A stretch of 64,000 bases of DNA, taken from DASUAS01 sp963841415. Its GTDB lineage: Bacteria > Actinomycetota > Acidimicrobiia > IMCC26256 > DASPTH01. Numbering within the stretch: position 1 is the stretch's first letter; each line of letters opens with the position of its first letter. Of the stretch, positions 35,686 through 44,574 are shown one piece after another. The notes under the pieces were generated by a model, which made no database searches, was not told the DNA's origin, and worked only from the letters and a program-made list of their open reading frames with translations. The DNA lies in NCBI GenBank assembly GCA_963841415.1, contig CAWJCN010000006.1, positions 124,001-188,000 on the forward strand. Direction: 5' to 3'. The position numbers and the translations under genes are program-made.

Positions 35686-36977
35686 GCGCGCGTCCTCTCG
35701 GGACGGGCGACGGGTGTTGCCGCGGCGAGCCCGGCGGACCGGCCGCTGGCGAACACCGCATCTGCCAGGAGACCATCGGGACCGACCCAGTCGCCGGCGA
35801 CGAACAGCCCCGGGATGTCCGGTACCACCACCGGTGGGCGGCCCTGGAATCCGATGCCCGGGAGCGGGCGCCCGTGGGCGACGACCTGCCGGCGGCCGTA
35901 GCGGGCGTCGACGAGCTGATCGCGCCAACCCGGCTGAGCGCAGTCGAGGAGCCCTTCGAGGCGCGGGCGCGGGTCGTCGGTGGTCTCGCCGTACCAGAGG
36001 AGGTGCGCGACCTCGCCGGGACCGTCGGGCACGAGCCGAGCGTAGGGCGTGTGCACCGAGAGGTAGATCGGCTCGTCGAGACCCATGGTGATGCGGCGGT
36101 CGGGCACCGGGAGCGCGCGGAGCGCGAGGTCGAGCGTGGATGCCGCGACCGGACGTTCCTGCTTCGCCCAGTCGCGTACGGCGGCGCTCGTGCCGTGCAG
36201 GACCGCGTCGAGGTCCGCGGGTCCGCCGGCCGCGTGCACGACCGCGTCGGCGTCGAGGTCGCCGGACGCGGTGCGGACGACGACGCCGTCGTCGCGCGCG
36301 CCGATCGCCTCCACCTTCGCGCGCGAGTGCACCTGCACGCCGCGTGCCTTCACCACGTCGGCGAGCGCGTCGACGAGTTGTTGCCAACCGTCGTCGAGGT
36401 AGACGACGCCGTGGGTCATCGCCTGCACGACCTGCGCGACCCCGGCCGACGCGTCGAGCGCGTCCAGATCGCCGCAGTACGTCGCGATTCGGCTCATCAG
36501 TTCGAGGAGCGCGCGCGTGTCGCGAACCTGCGACCGGCCGTCGATCCACTCCTGCATCGACGTGCCCGGTTCGACCGTGCCGGGGAGCCGGGTCGGCCGC
36601 CCCATGAGCCGAGCAACCTCGAACTTCGTACGCCAGCTGAACAGGTTGTTGTGCAGGAGGGTGCTCGCGCTGCTGGGGAGGGGACCGAGGGTGCCGTCGG
36701 CGCGGAGTCCCGCCGCGCCCGAGGTGAGGGGTGGGTTGCCGCGCGGTGTGATCCCAAATTCCGTGAGCGTGGCCCACGCTGTCCCTCCGCGGTAGAGCGC
36801 GTGCGCACCCTGGTTGAAGAGGAAGCCGTTGACGTCGGCGGTGCGCGCCCGGCCGCCCGAGTTGTTGCGGGCTTCCAACAGCGTGACGTCGGCGCCCGTC
36901 TCGGCGGCGGTGGCCGCGGCGGTCAGCCCCGCCAGTCCGGCACCGACCACCACCACGGTGCGAGGTGTGTTGTGCAT
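35682..36977 (-). CDS. FAD-dependent amine-oxidase-like flavoprotein
   Basis: This 431-residue protein starts with an ADP-binding Rossmann motif, VVVVGAGLAGLTAAATAAET, followed by VTLLEARNNSGGRART, as in monoamine oxidases and phytoene-desaturase-like enzymes. The C-terminal FAD segment is PGLFVAGDWVGPDGLLADA. The substrate is unknown. The stop overlaps the sigma-factor GTG, so the two are co-translated and the pair is probably regulated together by its own sigma factor. The gene is intact. Confidence 0.9.
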   Translation of the reverse strand: MHNTPRTVVVVGAGLAGLTAAATAAETGADVTLLEARNNSGGRARTADVNGFLFNQGAHALYRGGTAWATLTEFGITPRGNPPLTSGAAGLRADGTLGPLPSSASTLLHNNLFSWRTKFEVARLMGRPTRLPGTVEPGTSMQEWIDGRSQVRDTRALLELMSRIATYCGDLDALDASAGVAQVVQAMTHGVVYLDDGWQQLVDALADVVKARGVQVHSRAKVEAIGARDDGVVVRTASGDLDADAVVHAAGGPADLDAVLHGTSAAVRDWAKQERPVAASTLDLALRALPVPDRRITMGLDEPIYLSVHTPYARLVPDGPGEVAHLLWYGETTDDPRPRLEGLLDCAQPGWRDQLVDARYGRRQVVAHGRPLPGIGFQGRPPVVVPDIPGLFVAGDWVGPDGLLADAVFASGRSAGLAAATPVARPERTRA

Positions 36978-37046
36978 GGCGGTCTCCTCTGCTCGTCACT
37001 CCCCAGACGACGCAGTCCGGCGGAGTGTGACGAGCGCCGCCGCCGG

Positions 37047-37583
37047 TCAGATCACGAGCACCGATTCCAGGTGGTGGCCGAGCGGCTCCAGGCGCTCGCG
37101 GCCGCCCAGGGCCGTGAGCTCGAGGAGGAAGGTCACGCCCACCACCGTGGCGTCGAAGAACTCGGAGACGAGCCGGCACGTGGCCGACGCGGTGCCCCCG
37201 GTGGCGAGGACGTCGTCGACGACGAGGACGCGGTCGTCGGCGGCGAGGGCGTCGCGGTGCACCTCGAGCGTGTCGGTGCCGTACTCGAGCTCGTAGCTGT
37301 GGGCGTGGGTGTCCCACGGCAGCTTGCCGGGCTTGCGCACCGGGACGAAGCCGGCGCCCAGCGCGAGCGCGATCGGCGCGGCGAGGATGAAGCCGCGCGC
37401 CTCGATGCCGACGACCTTGGTGACGGGACCCTGGAAGGGCGCGGCGAGCAGTTCGGTGGCGGCCCGGAACGCGGCGGCGTCGCCCAGCAGCGGCGTGATG
37501 TCGCGGAACACGACACCCGGTTGGGGGAAGTCGGGGATGTCGCGGATGAAGGACCAGAGCTCGTCGGCGTTCACGGGCCACAT
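37047..37583 (-). CDS. apt: Adenine phosphoribosyltransferase
   Basis: Apt (178 residues) salvages adenine with PRPP to AMP, complementing the de novo purine genes in this window. The N-terminal FIRDIPDFPQPGVVFRDITP and the PRPP-binding loop VLVVDDVLATGGTASATC near residue 120 are typical. KPGKLPWDTHAHSYELEYG near 90 forms the flexible loop. ATG 37583 gives MWPVNADELWSF; an internal GTG at 37574 is possible. It is divergent from the deacylase at 37774 across a repeat-bearing gap. Confidence 0.94.
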   Translation of the reverse strand: MWPVNADELWSFIRDIPDFPQPGVVFRDITPLLGDAAAFRAATELLAAPFQGPVTKVVGIEARGFILAAPIALALGAGFVPVRKPGKLPWDTHAHSYELEYGTDTLEVHRDALAADDRVLVVDDVLATGGTASATCRLVSEFFDATVVGVTFLLELTALGGRERLEPLGHHLESVLVI

Positions 37584-37631
37584 CTCAGTCGATCCCGGCC
37601 CACGACGCCGCGTCGGACTCCGCGGCCCATT

Positions 37632-37694
37632 CACCCCTAGGAACCAATGAGGCTGGCAACGGTGTGTCGCCTCATCCACCCCTAGGAACAAATG
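37632..37694. repeat. Direct repeat pair in the apt-deacylase gap
   Basis: CACCCCTAGGAACCAATG (37632-37649) recurs at 37677-37694 with one change, 45 bases apart. Each copy contains the palindrome CCTAGG. The gap is divergent, so the pair may be an operator for either gene. Confidence 0.6.
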
Positions 37695-37773
37695 CGCTGA
37701 CGAATCTGGGGAGACGGGTTGGCGCAGGCGGCAGTAGGGTCGAGAAGCGGCTTTCCGGGGGGAGCGAACCGAC

Positions 37774-39483
37774 GTGCACGATCTCGTGATCCGCAACGGA
37801 ACGGTGATCGACGGCCGGGGCGCCACGCCGGTGATCGCCGACGTGGCCGTCGACGACGGACGCATCACGACCGTGGGCACCGTCGACGCGCCCGGTCGCG
37901 ACGAGCTCGACGCCACCGGCCTCGCCGTCACCCCTGGCTTCGTCGACGTCCACACCCACTACGACGGCCAGGTCACCTGGGACCCACTCCTCACACCGTC
38001 GTTGTGGCACGGCGTCACCACCGTGGTCATGGGCAACTGCGGTGTCGGCTTCGCGCCCGCCGCGCCCGACCGCCACGACTGGCTCATCGGGCTCATGGAG
38101 GGCGTCGAGGGCATCCCCGGCGCCTCGCTGCGCGAGGCCATCCACTGGGACTGGCAGTCGGTGCCCGAGTACATGGATGCGCTCGACCGCATCCCCCGCG
38201 CGCTCGACGTCGCGGTGCAGGTGCCGCACGGCGCGGTCCGCGCCTACGTGATGGGGGAGCGCGGCGCCGCCAACGAGCCCGCCACCGACGACGACATCGC
38301 GCGCATGGCCGACCTCGTCGCCGAGGGCGTCGATGCCGGCGCGGTCGGCGTGTCCGCCAACCGGCTCGAGCTGCACAAGGCCGTCGACGGGCGCGAGGTG
38401 CCCGGTACGTTCGCCACCGCCGACGAGCTCACCGCGCTCGTCCACGCCGCCGGCCGCGGCTCCCCCGACGCGGTCTACAGCACGATCATGCCCGGCGCGG
38501 CCGGCGAAGACCACGCCGTGTGGGAGCGCGAGATCGACATGCTCGCCACCGCGTCACGCGCCACCGGCGTCGCGGTCACGTTCGCGTTCGGCGGCGGACC
38601 CGGACGTCCCGACTGGCGCGACCGGCTCGACCGCATGGAGCACGCGAACGCCGAGGGCGCACGCATCGTCCCGCAGGTGAGCTCGCACGGTCAGGGACTC
38701 TTCTGCGGGCTCCGCACGTCGCACGCGTTCCGCGGCCGACCCACCTACGACGCGATCGAGCACCTGCCGGTCGCCGAGCGCGCCGCCCGCATGGCCGAGC
38801 CCGGAACGCGCGCCGCCATCCTCGCCGAGCGCCCCGCGCCCGGCATCCCGCGACTGCGTGACCTCATGCTCGCCACCGCCACCGCGGTGTTCCCGTCGCA
38901 TCTCGTCCCGCGGTGGGAGCCCGACCCCGACACGAGTCTCGCCGCGCAGGCCGAGGACCGGGGCGTCGACCCCGAGGCGCTCCTCTACGACTGGACCATC
39001 GCCGACGACGGCAACGCGCTCGTCCACTTCTTCCTCGGCGGCTACGGCGGCAACCTCGACGCCAGCGCGGAGCTGCTCGTACACCCGGCGACCGTCCTCG
39101 GTCTCGGCGACGGCGGGGCCCACGTCGACCTCATCTGCGACGCCGGCTACCCGTCGTTCCTCCTCTCCTACTGGGTGCGCGAGCGCCCCCGCGGCACCAT
39201 CCCGCTCGAGACCGCGGTGAAGATCCTCACCACCGAGCCGGCCACGGTCTACGGGTTGCGCGACCGCGGCGCCGTCGAGCCCGGCCTCAAGGCCGACCTC
39301 AACGTGCTCGACGCCAACCTGCTCGCACCCCGCGAGATGGAGGTCGTGCACGACCTGCCCGCGGGCGCCAAGCGCGTGCTCCAGCGCACCGACGGGATCG
39401 TCGCCACCCTCGTCGACGGTCAGGTCGTGCAGCGCGACGGCCTCGACACCGGCGCCCGACCGGGCCGCGTCGTGAGGAGCTGA
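37774..39483 (+). CDS. N-acyl-D-amino-acid deacylase family amidohydrolase
   Basis: This 569-residue amidohydrolase is a second homologue of the enzyme at 30608. The metal motif is TPGFVDVHTHYDGQVTWDP near residue 52, HGVTTVVMGNCGVGFAP is near 78, and LGLGDGGAHVDLICDAG is near 447. The N-terminal VIRNGTVIDGRGATPVIADV and C-terminal LKADLNVLD belong to the composite beta domain. GTG 37774 is the start giving this N-terminus. An amidohydrolase-2 enzyme starts five bases after its stop, so they form a unit that may act in sequence on the same compound. Confidence 0.9.
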   Translation: MHDLVIRNGTVIDGRGATPVIADVAVDDGRITTVGTVDAPGRDELDATGLAVTPGFVDVHTHYDGQVTWDPLLTPSLWHGVTTVVMGNCGVGFAPAAPDRHDWLIGLMEGVEGIPGASLREAIHWDWQSVPEYMDALDRIPRALDVAVQVPHGAVRAYVMGERGAANEPATDDDIARMADLVAEGVDAGAVGVSANRLELHKAVDGREVPGTFATADELTALVHAAGRGSPDAVYSTIMPGAAGEDHAVWEREIDMLATASRATGVAVTFAFGGGPGRPDWRDRLDRMEHANAEGARIVPQVSSHGQGLFCGLRTSHAFRGRPTYDAIEHLPVAERAARMAEPGTRAAILAERPAPGIPRLRDLMLATATAVFPSHLVPRWEPDPDTSLAAQAEDRGVDPEALLYDWTIADDGNALVHFFLGGYGGNLDASAELLVHPATVLGLGDGGAHVDLICDAGYPSFLLSYWVRERPRGTIPLETAVKILTTEPATVYGLRDRGAVEPGLKADLNVLDANLLAPREMEVVHDLPAGAKRVLQRTDGIVATLVDGQVVQRDGLDTGARPGRVVRS

Positions 39484-39488
39484 GGCCC

Positions 39489-40739
39489 GTGCCGCTGCTG
39501 CCCGACCCCGCGCCCCGCCCCCGCCGCTACCCGGTCATCTCGGTCGACGACCACCTCATCGAACCGCCCGACCTGTTCGAGGGGCGCATGCCCGCGCAGC
39601 TGGTCGACGTCGCCCCGCGCCTCGTCGAGTTCGACGACGGACGCCAGGCGTGGGCTTACGAGGACAACCTCTTCCCGAACATCGGGCTGAACGCGGTGAC
39701 CGGACGGCCCAAGGACGAATGGACGATGGAGCCGGCGCGCTTCGACGAGATGCGCAAGGGCTGTTGGGACATCCACGCCCGCATCGCCGACATGGACATC
39801 GGCGGCATCTGGGCCAGCCTCTGCTTCCCGTCGCTCATCGCCGGGTTCGCAGGTGTCGCGTTCGCGCGCAGCAACAACCAGGAGCTCGGGCTCGCGTGCG
39901 TGCGCGCGTGGAACGACTGGCACCACGAGGTGTGGGCCGGCACGTATCCCGAGCGGATGATCCCATTGCAGCTGGTGTGGCTGCAGGATCCGCAGATCGC
40001 CGCCGCCGCCGTTCGCCGCAACGCCGAGCGTGGTTTCCGAGCGATCACGTTCCCCGAGAGCATGAACAACCTCGGGCTGCCGTCGGTGCACACCGACCAC
40101 TGGGACCCGCTGCTGCGCGCGTGCGAGGAGACGAGCACCGTCGTCTGCATGCACACCGGCTCGGGACAGATCGCGCCGCCGACGTCGCCCGAGTCGCCCC
40201 TCGAGCAGAACACGACGCTGTTCCCGGTGCACGGCATGCTCGCCGCCGCCGACTGGTTGTGGGCGCGCATCCCGTTGCGCTACCCCGATCTGCAGGTCGC
40301 GTTCTCCGAAGGCGGGATCGGTTGGGTGCCGATGCTCCTCGACCGGCTCGACTACGTGATGGCGCACTCGGCGTCGGGCATGGCCAACGTGTGGGGCGAC
40401 GGTACCGACTCTTCTGGAGAGCAGCTCACGCCGTCGGAGGCGGTGCAGCGCAACTTCTGGTTCTGCTCCATCGACGATCCGACCACGCTCCGTGTCCGTG
40501 ACCGGATCGGGGTCGACCACATCATGGTGGAGAGCGACTACCCCCACGCCGACTCGTCGTGGCCCGACACCCAGACCCTCCTGGCGGAGCGGCTCGCCGG
40601 CCTGCCCGATGCCGACGTGGCCAAGCTGACCCACGAGAACGCCGCCCGCCTCTTCCGCCACCCCCTGCCCCCCGCCTCCTTCCTGGATTCCGGCGCCAAC
40701 GTGGGCGAAGAGTCGCGCGGTCTGGTCGCCGGACTTTGA
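39489..40739 (+). CDS. Amidohydrolase_2-family metal-dependent hydrolase
   Basis: This 416-residue protein belongs to the ACMSD/amidohydrolase-2 group common in actinobacteria that degrade aromatic or steroid compounds. It begins near YPVISVDDHLIEPPDLFEGR, carrying the modified metal motif D-x-H; CMHTGSGQIAPPTSPES is near residue 220, AFSEGGIGWVPMLLDR near 275, and ESDYPHADSSWPDT (metal Asp) near 345. GTG 39489 lies five bases after the deacylase stop. The reaction may be hydrolysis or decarboxylation. A third related enzyme is at 62840. Confidence 0.88.
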   Translation: MPLLPDPAPRPRRYPVISVDDHLIEPPDLFEGRMPAQLVDVAPRLVEFDDGRQAWAYEDNLFPNIGLNAVTGRPKDEWTMEPARFDEMRKGCWDIHARIADMDIGGIWASLCFPSLIAGFAGVAFARSNNQELGLACVRAWNDWHHEVWAGTYPERMIPLQLVWLQDPQIAAAAVRRNAERGFRAITFPESMNNLGLPSVHTDHWDPLLRACEETSTVVCMHTGSGQIAPPTSPESPLEQNTTLFPVHGMLAAADWLWARIPLRYPDLQVAFSEGGIGWVPMLLDRLDYVMAHSASGMANVWGDGTDSSGEQLTPSEAVQRNFWFCSIDDPTTLRVRDRIGVDHIMVESDYPHADSSWPDTQTLLAERLAGLPDADVAKLTHENAARLFRHPLPPASFLDSGANVGEESRGLVAGL

Positions 40740-40793
40740 CGCCAAACGTGGTGTGACGGGAAGGTCAGGAGCGAGTCCGGGGTTGCAACGGGC

Positions 40794-40882
40794 TACAATG
40801 ACCTGAACGGGCCGCTGCTGCGCAGCCGGGCCCGCGGTGCCGGGACGCAGTCGGGCACCTGAACTTCGGGAGCGCTGCAGGG
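40794..40882 (+). promoter_or_regulatory. Promoter-like hexamer and structured leader before the helicase gene
   Basis: TACAAT at 40794-40799 is a good -10 hexamer without a clear -35. The following leader has GGGCC-GCTGC...GCAGC..GGCCC (40809-40833), GGTGCC/GGCACC (40836-40841 with 40854-40859), and a third weaker stem GGAGC/GCTCTCC near 40868-40890. It does not match SRP RNA or another RNA I know. Confidence 0.5.
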
Positions 40883-40901
40883 TGCTCTCCACAATCGCCA
40901 A

Positions 40902-43900
40902 ATGGCGGTGACCACGATCAACAGCACGACCACGACCGAGCATCCGGCGCCGCGCGTCGACGACTCGACCTTCGACCTCTACGTCGAGCTCGAGGCCGAC
41001 GACCTGGCGACCCCCGACCAGCTCGCGGTGCTCGAAGCCGACCCCGCGGCCTGGCGGGCATCGCTCCTCCGTCTCCTCGTGGACGCCGACGAGCACATCG
41101 TCGCGGCCAGGCGTCTGACCGGCGAGGAGCGCGACCAGGTCGTCGCCGACGCCGAGCACGTCCACCGGATCCTCACCGACGCCCTCCGCCGTCTCACCGG
41201 CGAGCGACGGCCCCCGCCGCCCGGCACGAGCCCGGGCCAGCCGGCCGCGCACCGAGAACCCGACGTGGTCGAGCCCGGCGTGGTGCGGCTGCAGCTGTCG
41301 TGGGAACCGGGCCGGGTCGTGGCGTGGGCCGGCGGACCGGGATGCCCCACCGCCACCGCCGAGGAGGTCGCCAAGCTCCTCGCCGACGGCGAAGCGCCCG
41401 CCGCGCCCTGGACCGCGCACCAGGAGCTTGCCGTCCCCGGAGGCGACAAGGCCGCCGCGGTGAGCGCGCCGGTCGGCGAGGTCCTCGGCTGGCTGGTCGC
41501 GGCCGGATCAGGTGAGGTGCGCGACGACGTCGGCCCGAGCGTGCGCTGGCTGGGCAAGGTCGCGATGTGGGCCGTCGAGCTCGCGGCGCGCGGCGCGATG
41601 GTGCCGGTGCTGCGGCAACGGCGACGCCGGAGTGGCTCGTCGCGCGGCGAGCACGCGTCGTACGCGGTGCGCTGGACGCCTGCGCTGGTCGACCCCGAAC
41701 GTCTCGCCGAGGTCGTCGACGCGATGCCCGGCAGCGTCGCCGCCCTCGACCCCAGTGTCGACGCACGTGCCGTCACTCGTTCCGCGCTGACCGGCATGGT
41801 CGACGCCATCGGGCGCGACAGCGCGCGCCGCATCGAAGTCCCGGCCGCGCCACCCGTCGTCCGGACCGGCAACGACGTGACCGAAGCCTTCCTCGCGCGC
41901 CTCGACGGCAGCGCGTTCGACGCGCCCACGAGGGTCGCCGGCGAGCTCGTCAGCCGCGCCGAGCAGTGGTCGCGATCGGTCACGCGCGAGCACGCGGCAC
42001 TGATCGTGCGGCTCGACCCGCCTGACCGCGCCGGCGTGTGGGACCTCGAAGTGTTTGTCGCCAAGTCTCGCGGAACGTCGAAGAGCAGCACCGCCTCCCA
42101 AGGTCGTGGTGGCAAGGTGTTGCAGCCTGTCGAGCGCGCCATCGTCGACGACCGTTCGAAGCGCTCCGACCTCGAGCACGAGGTGGCTCGCCTCGAGCGC
42201 ATGCTGCCGCAACTGCTGCGCGCCGGTACCGATCGCCGCGGCCACACCATCCTCAGCCAGGAGGAGGCGTGGGAGCTCATGACCGTCACCGGTCCGCGCT
42301 TGGCCGATGCGGGCTTCGACGTGCGCGTGCCCGAGCTCTCCACCCGCAAGGCCACGCCCATGTTGCGCGTGTTCGCGGAGTCGAAGGAAACCGCGGTCGG
42401 CGCCAACCAGCTCGCCGACGTGCGCTGGTCGGCGGTGTTCGACGACGTCGAGCTCACCGCGGCCGAGATCCGCGCCCTCGCCAAGGAAGCCCGCCCGCTC
42501 ATCCGCTCGGGGGGCAGGTGGGTCGCCCTCGACAAGGCCGACCTGCGCGCCGCCGCCGACGCGCTCGCCGCGAAGGCCGACACCACCCAGCTCACCGGCG
42601 CCGACATGCTGCGCCTCGCCCTCGGTCTCGAGGGCACGCCCCTCGCCGGCGGCATCAGCGTGGAGGGCGGCGGGTGGGCGGCAGACCTGCTCGCGGCGGC
42701 GGCCGACGTCTCCGGCGACCCGGCCCGCACGCCCAAGGCGTTCGACGGCGAGCTGCGCAGCTACCAGGCCGAGGCGCTGGCGTGGCTCGGGTTCCTCGAC
42801 GCCGGCGGCATCGGCGGTTGCCTCGCCCTCGACATGGGCCTGGGCAAGACGCCCACCATGCTCGCGCACCTGCTCGCGTCGTCCGACCGCGGTCCTGCCC
42901 TCGTCGTCGCGCCGCCCGCGGTCGTCGGCAACTGGGCGGCGGAAGCGGCGCGCTTCACACCCACGCTGCGTGTGATCGTGCACCACGGACCCGGTCGTGC
43001 CGCGCACGACGAGATCGCCGACGAGGTCGAGCGCGCCGACGTCGTCATCACCACCTACGGCACCGCGGTGCGCGACATCGAGGCCATCGCCAAGGTCGAG
43101 TGGGCGTGCGTGGTGCTCGACGAGGCGCAGGCGGTCAAGAACCACACCAACGAAACCGCGCAGCAGCTGCGCAAGATCGGCGCCCGCACTCGCGTCGCGC
43201 TCACCGGCACACCGATCGAGAACGGTCTCGGCGACCTCTGGGCGATCCTCGACTTCACCAATCCCGGTCTCGTCGGGCCGCGGCCGCAGTTCATCGCCAG
43301 CCTCTCGGGTGACGAGAACGGTGGCGGCGTCGCCGGTGGCGCGGCGGGTCGTGCCGCCGCCGAAGACGCGCTGCGCGCGCTCAACGGCATCCTCGTGTTC
43401 CGCCGCACCAAGCTGGAGCCCGAGATCCAGGCCGAGCTGCCCGACAAGATCGACCAGCTCGACCACTGCGCGATGACCGCCGAGCAGATCGGGCTGTACC
43501 AGGCGGTGCTCGACCAGCTGGTGCTGGCCAACGACCTGCCCGAGGGCCAGGAGCCCCGCAAGGGCCAGATCCTCGCCGCCATCACCGCGCTCAAGCAGAT
43601 CTGCAACCACCCCGCGGCCTACCAGGACGACGACCGCCCGCTCGAGGGGCGTAGCGGCAAGCTCGCCCGGCTCGAGGAGATCGTGGAGTCGGTGTTCGCG
43701 GCCGAGGAGCGGGTGCTCGTGTTCACCCACTTCGCCGAGTGGGGCATGAAGCTCTCCGACCACCTCACCAAGATGTTCGGCCAGTCGATCGAGTGCTACC
43801 ACGGTGGCCTGTCGCGCGGCGTGCGTGACGCGATGGTGCAGCGCTTCCAGGAAGCCGACGGACCGGCCGCATTGGTGCTGTCGCTGAAGGCGGGTGGCAC

Positions 43901-44201
43901 CGGACTGAACCTCACCGCCGCCAACCACGTCGTGCTCTACGACCGGTGGTGGAACCCGGCGGTGGAAGACCAAGCGCGCGACCGTGCGTGGCGCATCGGC
44001 CAGACCAAGACCGTCATCAGCCACCGGTTGGTGTGCCCGGGCACCGTCGACGAGCGCGTCGAAGAAGTCGTCGCGGGCAAGCGCCGCATCGCCGACCTGG
44101 TGCTGCCGAAGTCGAGCTCGCTCGCCGACCTCGACCGCAACCAGCTCAGCGCTGCGCTCGGCATCCGCACCGACACGTTGCTTGCGGAGGATGAGGAGTG
44201 A
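40902..44201 (+). CDS. SNF2/Rad54-family DEAD/DEAH helicase
   Basis: This 1099-residue protein has the SNF2 motor at the C-terminus: ALDMGLGKTPTMLAHLLASS (motif I, residue about 645), CVVLDEAQAVKNHTNE (DEAQ box, 738), ALTGTPIENGLGDLWAILDF (motif III). Lobe 2 follows with LVFTHFAEWGMKLSDHLTKM, SLKAGGTGLNLTAANHV, YDRWWNPAVEDQARDRAWRI. The N-terminal 550 residues have the extended layout of bacterial HepA/SNF2 proteins, with a low-complexity Pro/Gly region near 105-120. No SWIM zinc motif is seen in it. It may remodel protein-DNA complexes or act in repair or defence. ATG 40902 follows a structured leader. Confidence 0.92.
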   Translation: MAVTTINSTTTTEHPAPRVDDSTFDLYVELEADDLATPDQLAVLEADPAAWRASLLRLLVDADEHIVAARRLTGEERDQVVADAEHVHRILTDALRRLTGERRPPPPGTSPGQPAAHREPDVVEPGVVRLQLSWEPGRVVAWAGGPGCPTATAEEVAKLLADGEAPAAPWTAHQELAVPGGDKAAAVSAPVGEVLGWLVAAGSGEVRDDVGPSVRWLGKVAMWAVELAARGAMVPVLRQRRRRSGSSRGEHASYAVRWTPALVDPERLAEVVDAMPGSVAALDPSVDARAVTRSALTGMVDAIGRDSARRIEVPAAPPVVRTGNDVTEAFLARLDGSAFDAPTRVAGELVSRAEQWSRSVTREHAALIVRLDPPDRAGVWDLEVFVAKSRGTSKSSTASQGRGGKVLQPVERAIVDDRSKRSDLEHEVARLERMLPQLLRAGTDRRGHTILSQEEAWELMTVTGPRLADAGFDVRVPELSTRKATPMLRVFAESKETAVGANQLADVRWSAVFDDVELTAAEIRALAKEARPLIRSGGRWVALDKADLRAAADALAAKADTTQLTGADMLRLALGLEGTPLAGGISVEGGGWAADLLAAAADVSGDPARTPKAFDGELRSYQAEALAWLGFLDAGGIGGCLALDMGLGKTPTMLAHLLASSDRGPALVVAPPAVVGNWAAEAARFTPTLRVIVHHGPGRAAHDEIADEVERADVVITTYGTAVRDIEAIAKVEWACVVLDEAQAVKNHTNETAQQLRKIGARTRVALTGTPIENGLGDLWAILDFTNPGLVGPRPQFIASLSGDENGGGVAGGAAGRAAAEDALRALNGILVFRRTKLEPEIQAELPDKIDQLDHCAMTAEQIGLYQAVLDQLVLANDLPEGQEPRKGQILAAITALKQICNHPAAYQDDDRPLEGRSGKLARLEEIVESVFAAEERVLVFTHFAEWGMKLSDHLTKMFGQSIECYHGGLSRGVRDAMVQRFQEADGPAALVLSLKAGGTGLNLTAANHVVLYDRWWNPAVEDQARDRAWRIGQTKTVISHRLVCPGTVDERVEEVVAGKRRIADLVLPKSSSLADLDRNQLSAALGIRTDTLLAEDEE

Positions 44202-44256
44202 GCATGAGCGAGCCGGGTAGCCCGGCGAGTAGCGAACGACCCATGGAGGCGGCATG
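44198..44256 (+). repeat. Intergenic spacer repeat, copy B (helicase-small gene)
   Basis: The spacer between the helicase stop and the next ATG shares TGAGCGAGCCGGG and the GGCGAGTAGCGAACGACC block with the purS-purQ spacer (3597-3674), and again ends in ATGGAGG-CGGCATGAG, which includes the ribosome-binding site and start codon of the downstream gene. Confidence 0.65.
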
Positions 44257-44574
44257 AGCCCGTCGCGTCGTCGTCGCAGCGGTCGCGGGACCAAGCCCAC
44301 CGCGCAGCAGCTGCGCGACTTCTGGGGTGAAGACGTCGACGATCCGGTCGACGACGAACCCGTGCGCGTGATCACGCCCGGCGTCGACCCCACCGCGCTG
44401 GTCGAGTCGCTCGGGCCGCTGCCGTTCCCGGGCGCGGGGCTCGCGCACCACTACTTCCAGGCCGTCTACGAACGCGCCGCCGGTCTCGCCGTCGCGCTGG
44501 CCGCGGCCGCCGGCCTGCTCGAAGTCTCGAACGGCGAGCCCGTGCTCGCGGACGATACGGTGCCCGCCGCATGA
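44254..44574 (+). CDS. Small protein of the helicase cluster, unknown function
   Basis: This 106-residue protein begins at ATG 44254 inside the spacer repeat. A basic N-terminus (MSPSRRRRSGRGTKPTAQQL) is followed by an acidic stretch (DFWGEDVDDPVDDEPVRV). A proline-rich section FPGAGLAHHYFQAVYERAAG then leads into an Ala-rich helix. No known family is recognised. Its stop overlaps the ATG of the thioesterase gene (ATGA), so it is translated with it. Position after the SNF2 helicase suggests a linked role, but nothing in the sequence shows one. Confidence 0.7.
   Translation: MSPSRRRRSGRGTKPTAQQLRDFWGEDVDDPVDDEPVRVITPGVDPTALVESLGPLPFPGAGLAHHYFQAVYERAAGLAVALAAAAGLLEVSNGEPVLADDTVPAA

Noticed and set aside
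34801..37581. A single 926-codon minus-strand protein
   Set aside because: Only the part from GTG 35685 shows sigma-factor motifs; the rest is a shadow of the flavoprotein and apt genes.
37047..37955. A longer apt protein starting at 37955
   Set aside because: The first 124 codons are antisense to the deacylase start and the family N-terminus begins at ATG 37583.
40801..40890. SRP (4.5S) RNA or another known small RNA
   Set aside because: The SRP signature GGAAGG with its GNRA apex is absent, so only a structured leader is claimed.
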